From Ceratotherium simum simum (lineage: Eukaryota > Chordata > Mammalia > Perissodactyla > Rhinocerotidae): a DNA stretch of 64,000 nucleotides. The notes beneath the pieces are model-generated. The model had not been told where the DNA came from and did no database searches. It was given only the letters and a program-made list of their open reading frames with translations. Positions 62,806 through 64,000 of the stretch are shown piece after piece. Numbering within the stretch: position 1 is the first letter of the stretch; each line of letters starts with the position of its first letter. Location: positions 1,822,386 to 1,886,385 of the forward strand of contig NW_004454225.1 of assembly GCF_000283155.1 (NCBI RefSeq), given 5' to 3'. The position numbers were made by a program, and so were the translations under genes.

Positions 62806-64000
62806 TACAGTTGAGTGTTAATAGGATTATAAACTCCTAGAGGATAGAGACTGTCTTGTTCATCATGGCATACCTTGGGCTGTATCAGGCATATGGTAGA
62901 TGCTTATTAAATATTTACTAAATAAATGGATTAAGGTGAAATTGTATATTTTCTCAGTTTCTGCCAGCCCAATTATTTTGACTCAGGCTTCAGCCTCTTA
63001 AGGTGATATTGAATTTCTAGTGTGTCATCATCCATTCATACACTAAATATTTCTTGAATATTTATCATGTAGTATATAATGTGCTAAGCCCTAGATGTGC
63101 TCAAAGATAGTCCCATGGCCCTTGTGAGGCAACAGAGGAGATAAGACATATACAGATATTTATAGCAAGGGTGACTGTGATAAGTACTATAAGAGAAGTA
63201 CCAAACAAAACATTATGGAAGTGTGGAGAGATGATGGAGGGCATATCTGTTTGGGAGACTAAAGAATGCTTATTGAAGGAATGCTTATTCGAGGAAGTGA
63301 AATTTTGAATTTATGGTGGTAAAATTCTACCACCATTTTCAAGAAGAAAGGTGAATACCTTGATACTTAAAATGCAGCCTTTGATCAAGATATTTGGTAA
63401 GAGGAGACTCTTTCATTGACCTGAGCCATTCAGAGAGAACTAGCCCTTCCCTTTCTACTTGTTCTGGAAGGCAAGGATAAGGAGAGGAAGGGAGTGGAAA
63501 GGAGAGGTGGCAGAAACCGAAAGAAGTGGAATGTTTCCACAGGACTCCGTTACGTCTTTATGTTTATTTTAGAAGGATGAAATGTTGTGGACTATAGATT
63601 TCTAGACATGACTCTCTATCGTGTAGTTCTGGTGGTTATTATAACTAATATTGGTGGGATATTGTGTAGTGTTCATATTTATAGATGTGTGAAACACTTA
63701 CTGTATATGGTGTGTTCATCCACTCATTCCACAGATATTTATTGAGTAGTTTACAAAGGAATATGATCTGATTCAATTCCCGTTGCAGGCTCCCTGTGGG
63801 AGAGGAGTCTAGGATTATCATCATTCTCAATCCACAGGTGATCAGGTTGCAGCTCAGAGAAGTTAAGTAAGTGAATAGTTGAGCACGACACAGCTACCCT
63901 GTGGTAATTTCCAGAACCCGTGTCTTCCTCCTCCAAATTAAGTGCCCTTCACAGTCTGCTCAGACATTTTGCTAAACATGTATGTTTTTGAGAGCTAAAT

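Larger units (their letters stand above)
38330..64000 (+). other. TNRC6B: TNRC6B intron 1, 5' portion
   Basis: The intron begins at the GTGAGT donor and continues beyond the window. Base composition drops quickly from GC-rich to AT-rich. It holds L2 fragments (about 41700-42240, 45225-45790, 49250-49690), L1 fragments (41035-41340, 49700-49990, 55870-59900, 61150-61535, 62145-62805), hAT and Tigger elements, and at least six ERE-related insertions. Stretches such as 46500-47640, 47900-49250, 50200-52560, 52690-53690 and 54440-55860 are mostly unique or too decayed to name. No further exon was recognised, consistent with the very long first intron known in human. Confidence 0.7.

Overview
This window is mammalian nuclear DNA: split exons with GT-AG borders, one CpG island, and abundant L1, L2, MIR, hAT and Tigger repeats. 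The youngest repeats are tRNA-derived SINEs of the equine ERE type, several still flanked by near-perfect target-site duplications, so the host is very probably a perissodactyl. From memory, the short SINE type ending in a 'tactggggctttggg' tail looks more like the rhinoceros/tapir form than the common horse ERE1; I could not check this.

The locus matches the human 22q13.1 order FAM83F then TNRC6B, both on the + strand. Positions 1-14646 are the 3' part of FAM83F intron 1; the large first coding exon lies upstream of the window. Coding exons 2, 3, 4 and 5 are at 14647-14814, 15365-15486, 16499-17193 and 23795-23844. They join in frame and encode the last 344 residues: most of the DUF1669 (pseudo-PLD, CK1-binding) domain, a variable tail, and a C-terminal CVIS CaaX box. 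Positions 23845 to about 37500 are the FAM83F 3' UTR and intergenic DNA, filled with old and young repeats. A CpG island (about 37780-38960) with at least eight CCAAT boxes upstream and within it marks the TNRC6B promoter and its non-coding first exon, whose donor is at 38329/38330. From 38330 to 64000 is the start of TNRC6B's very long first intron. It is AT-rich and packed with L1, L2, Tigger and ERE copies, and I found no further exon in it.

Functionally the two genes are unrelated neighbours. FAM83F is a membrane-anchored CK1-alpha scaffold. TNRC6B (GW182 family) is the Argonaute partner for miRNA silencing; only its promoter and 5' UTR exon are here. I found no clearly novel system. The most useful leads are the AT-rich, TAATTA-bearing islands in FAM83F intron 1, the CCAAT array at TNRC6B, and a possible intron-retention isoform of FAM83F that would lose the CaaX box.
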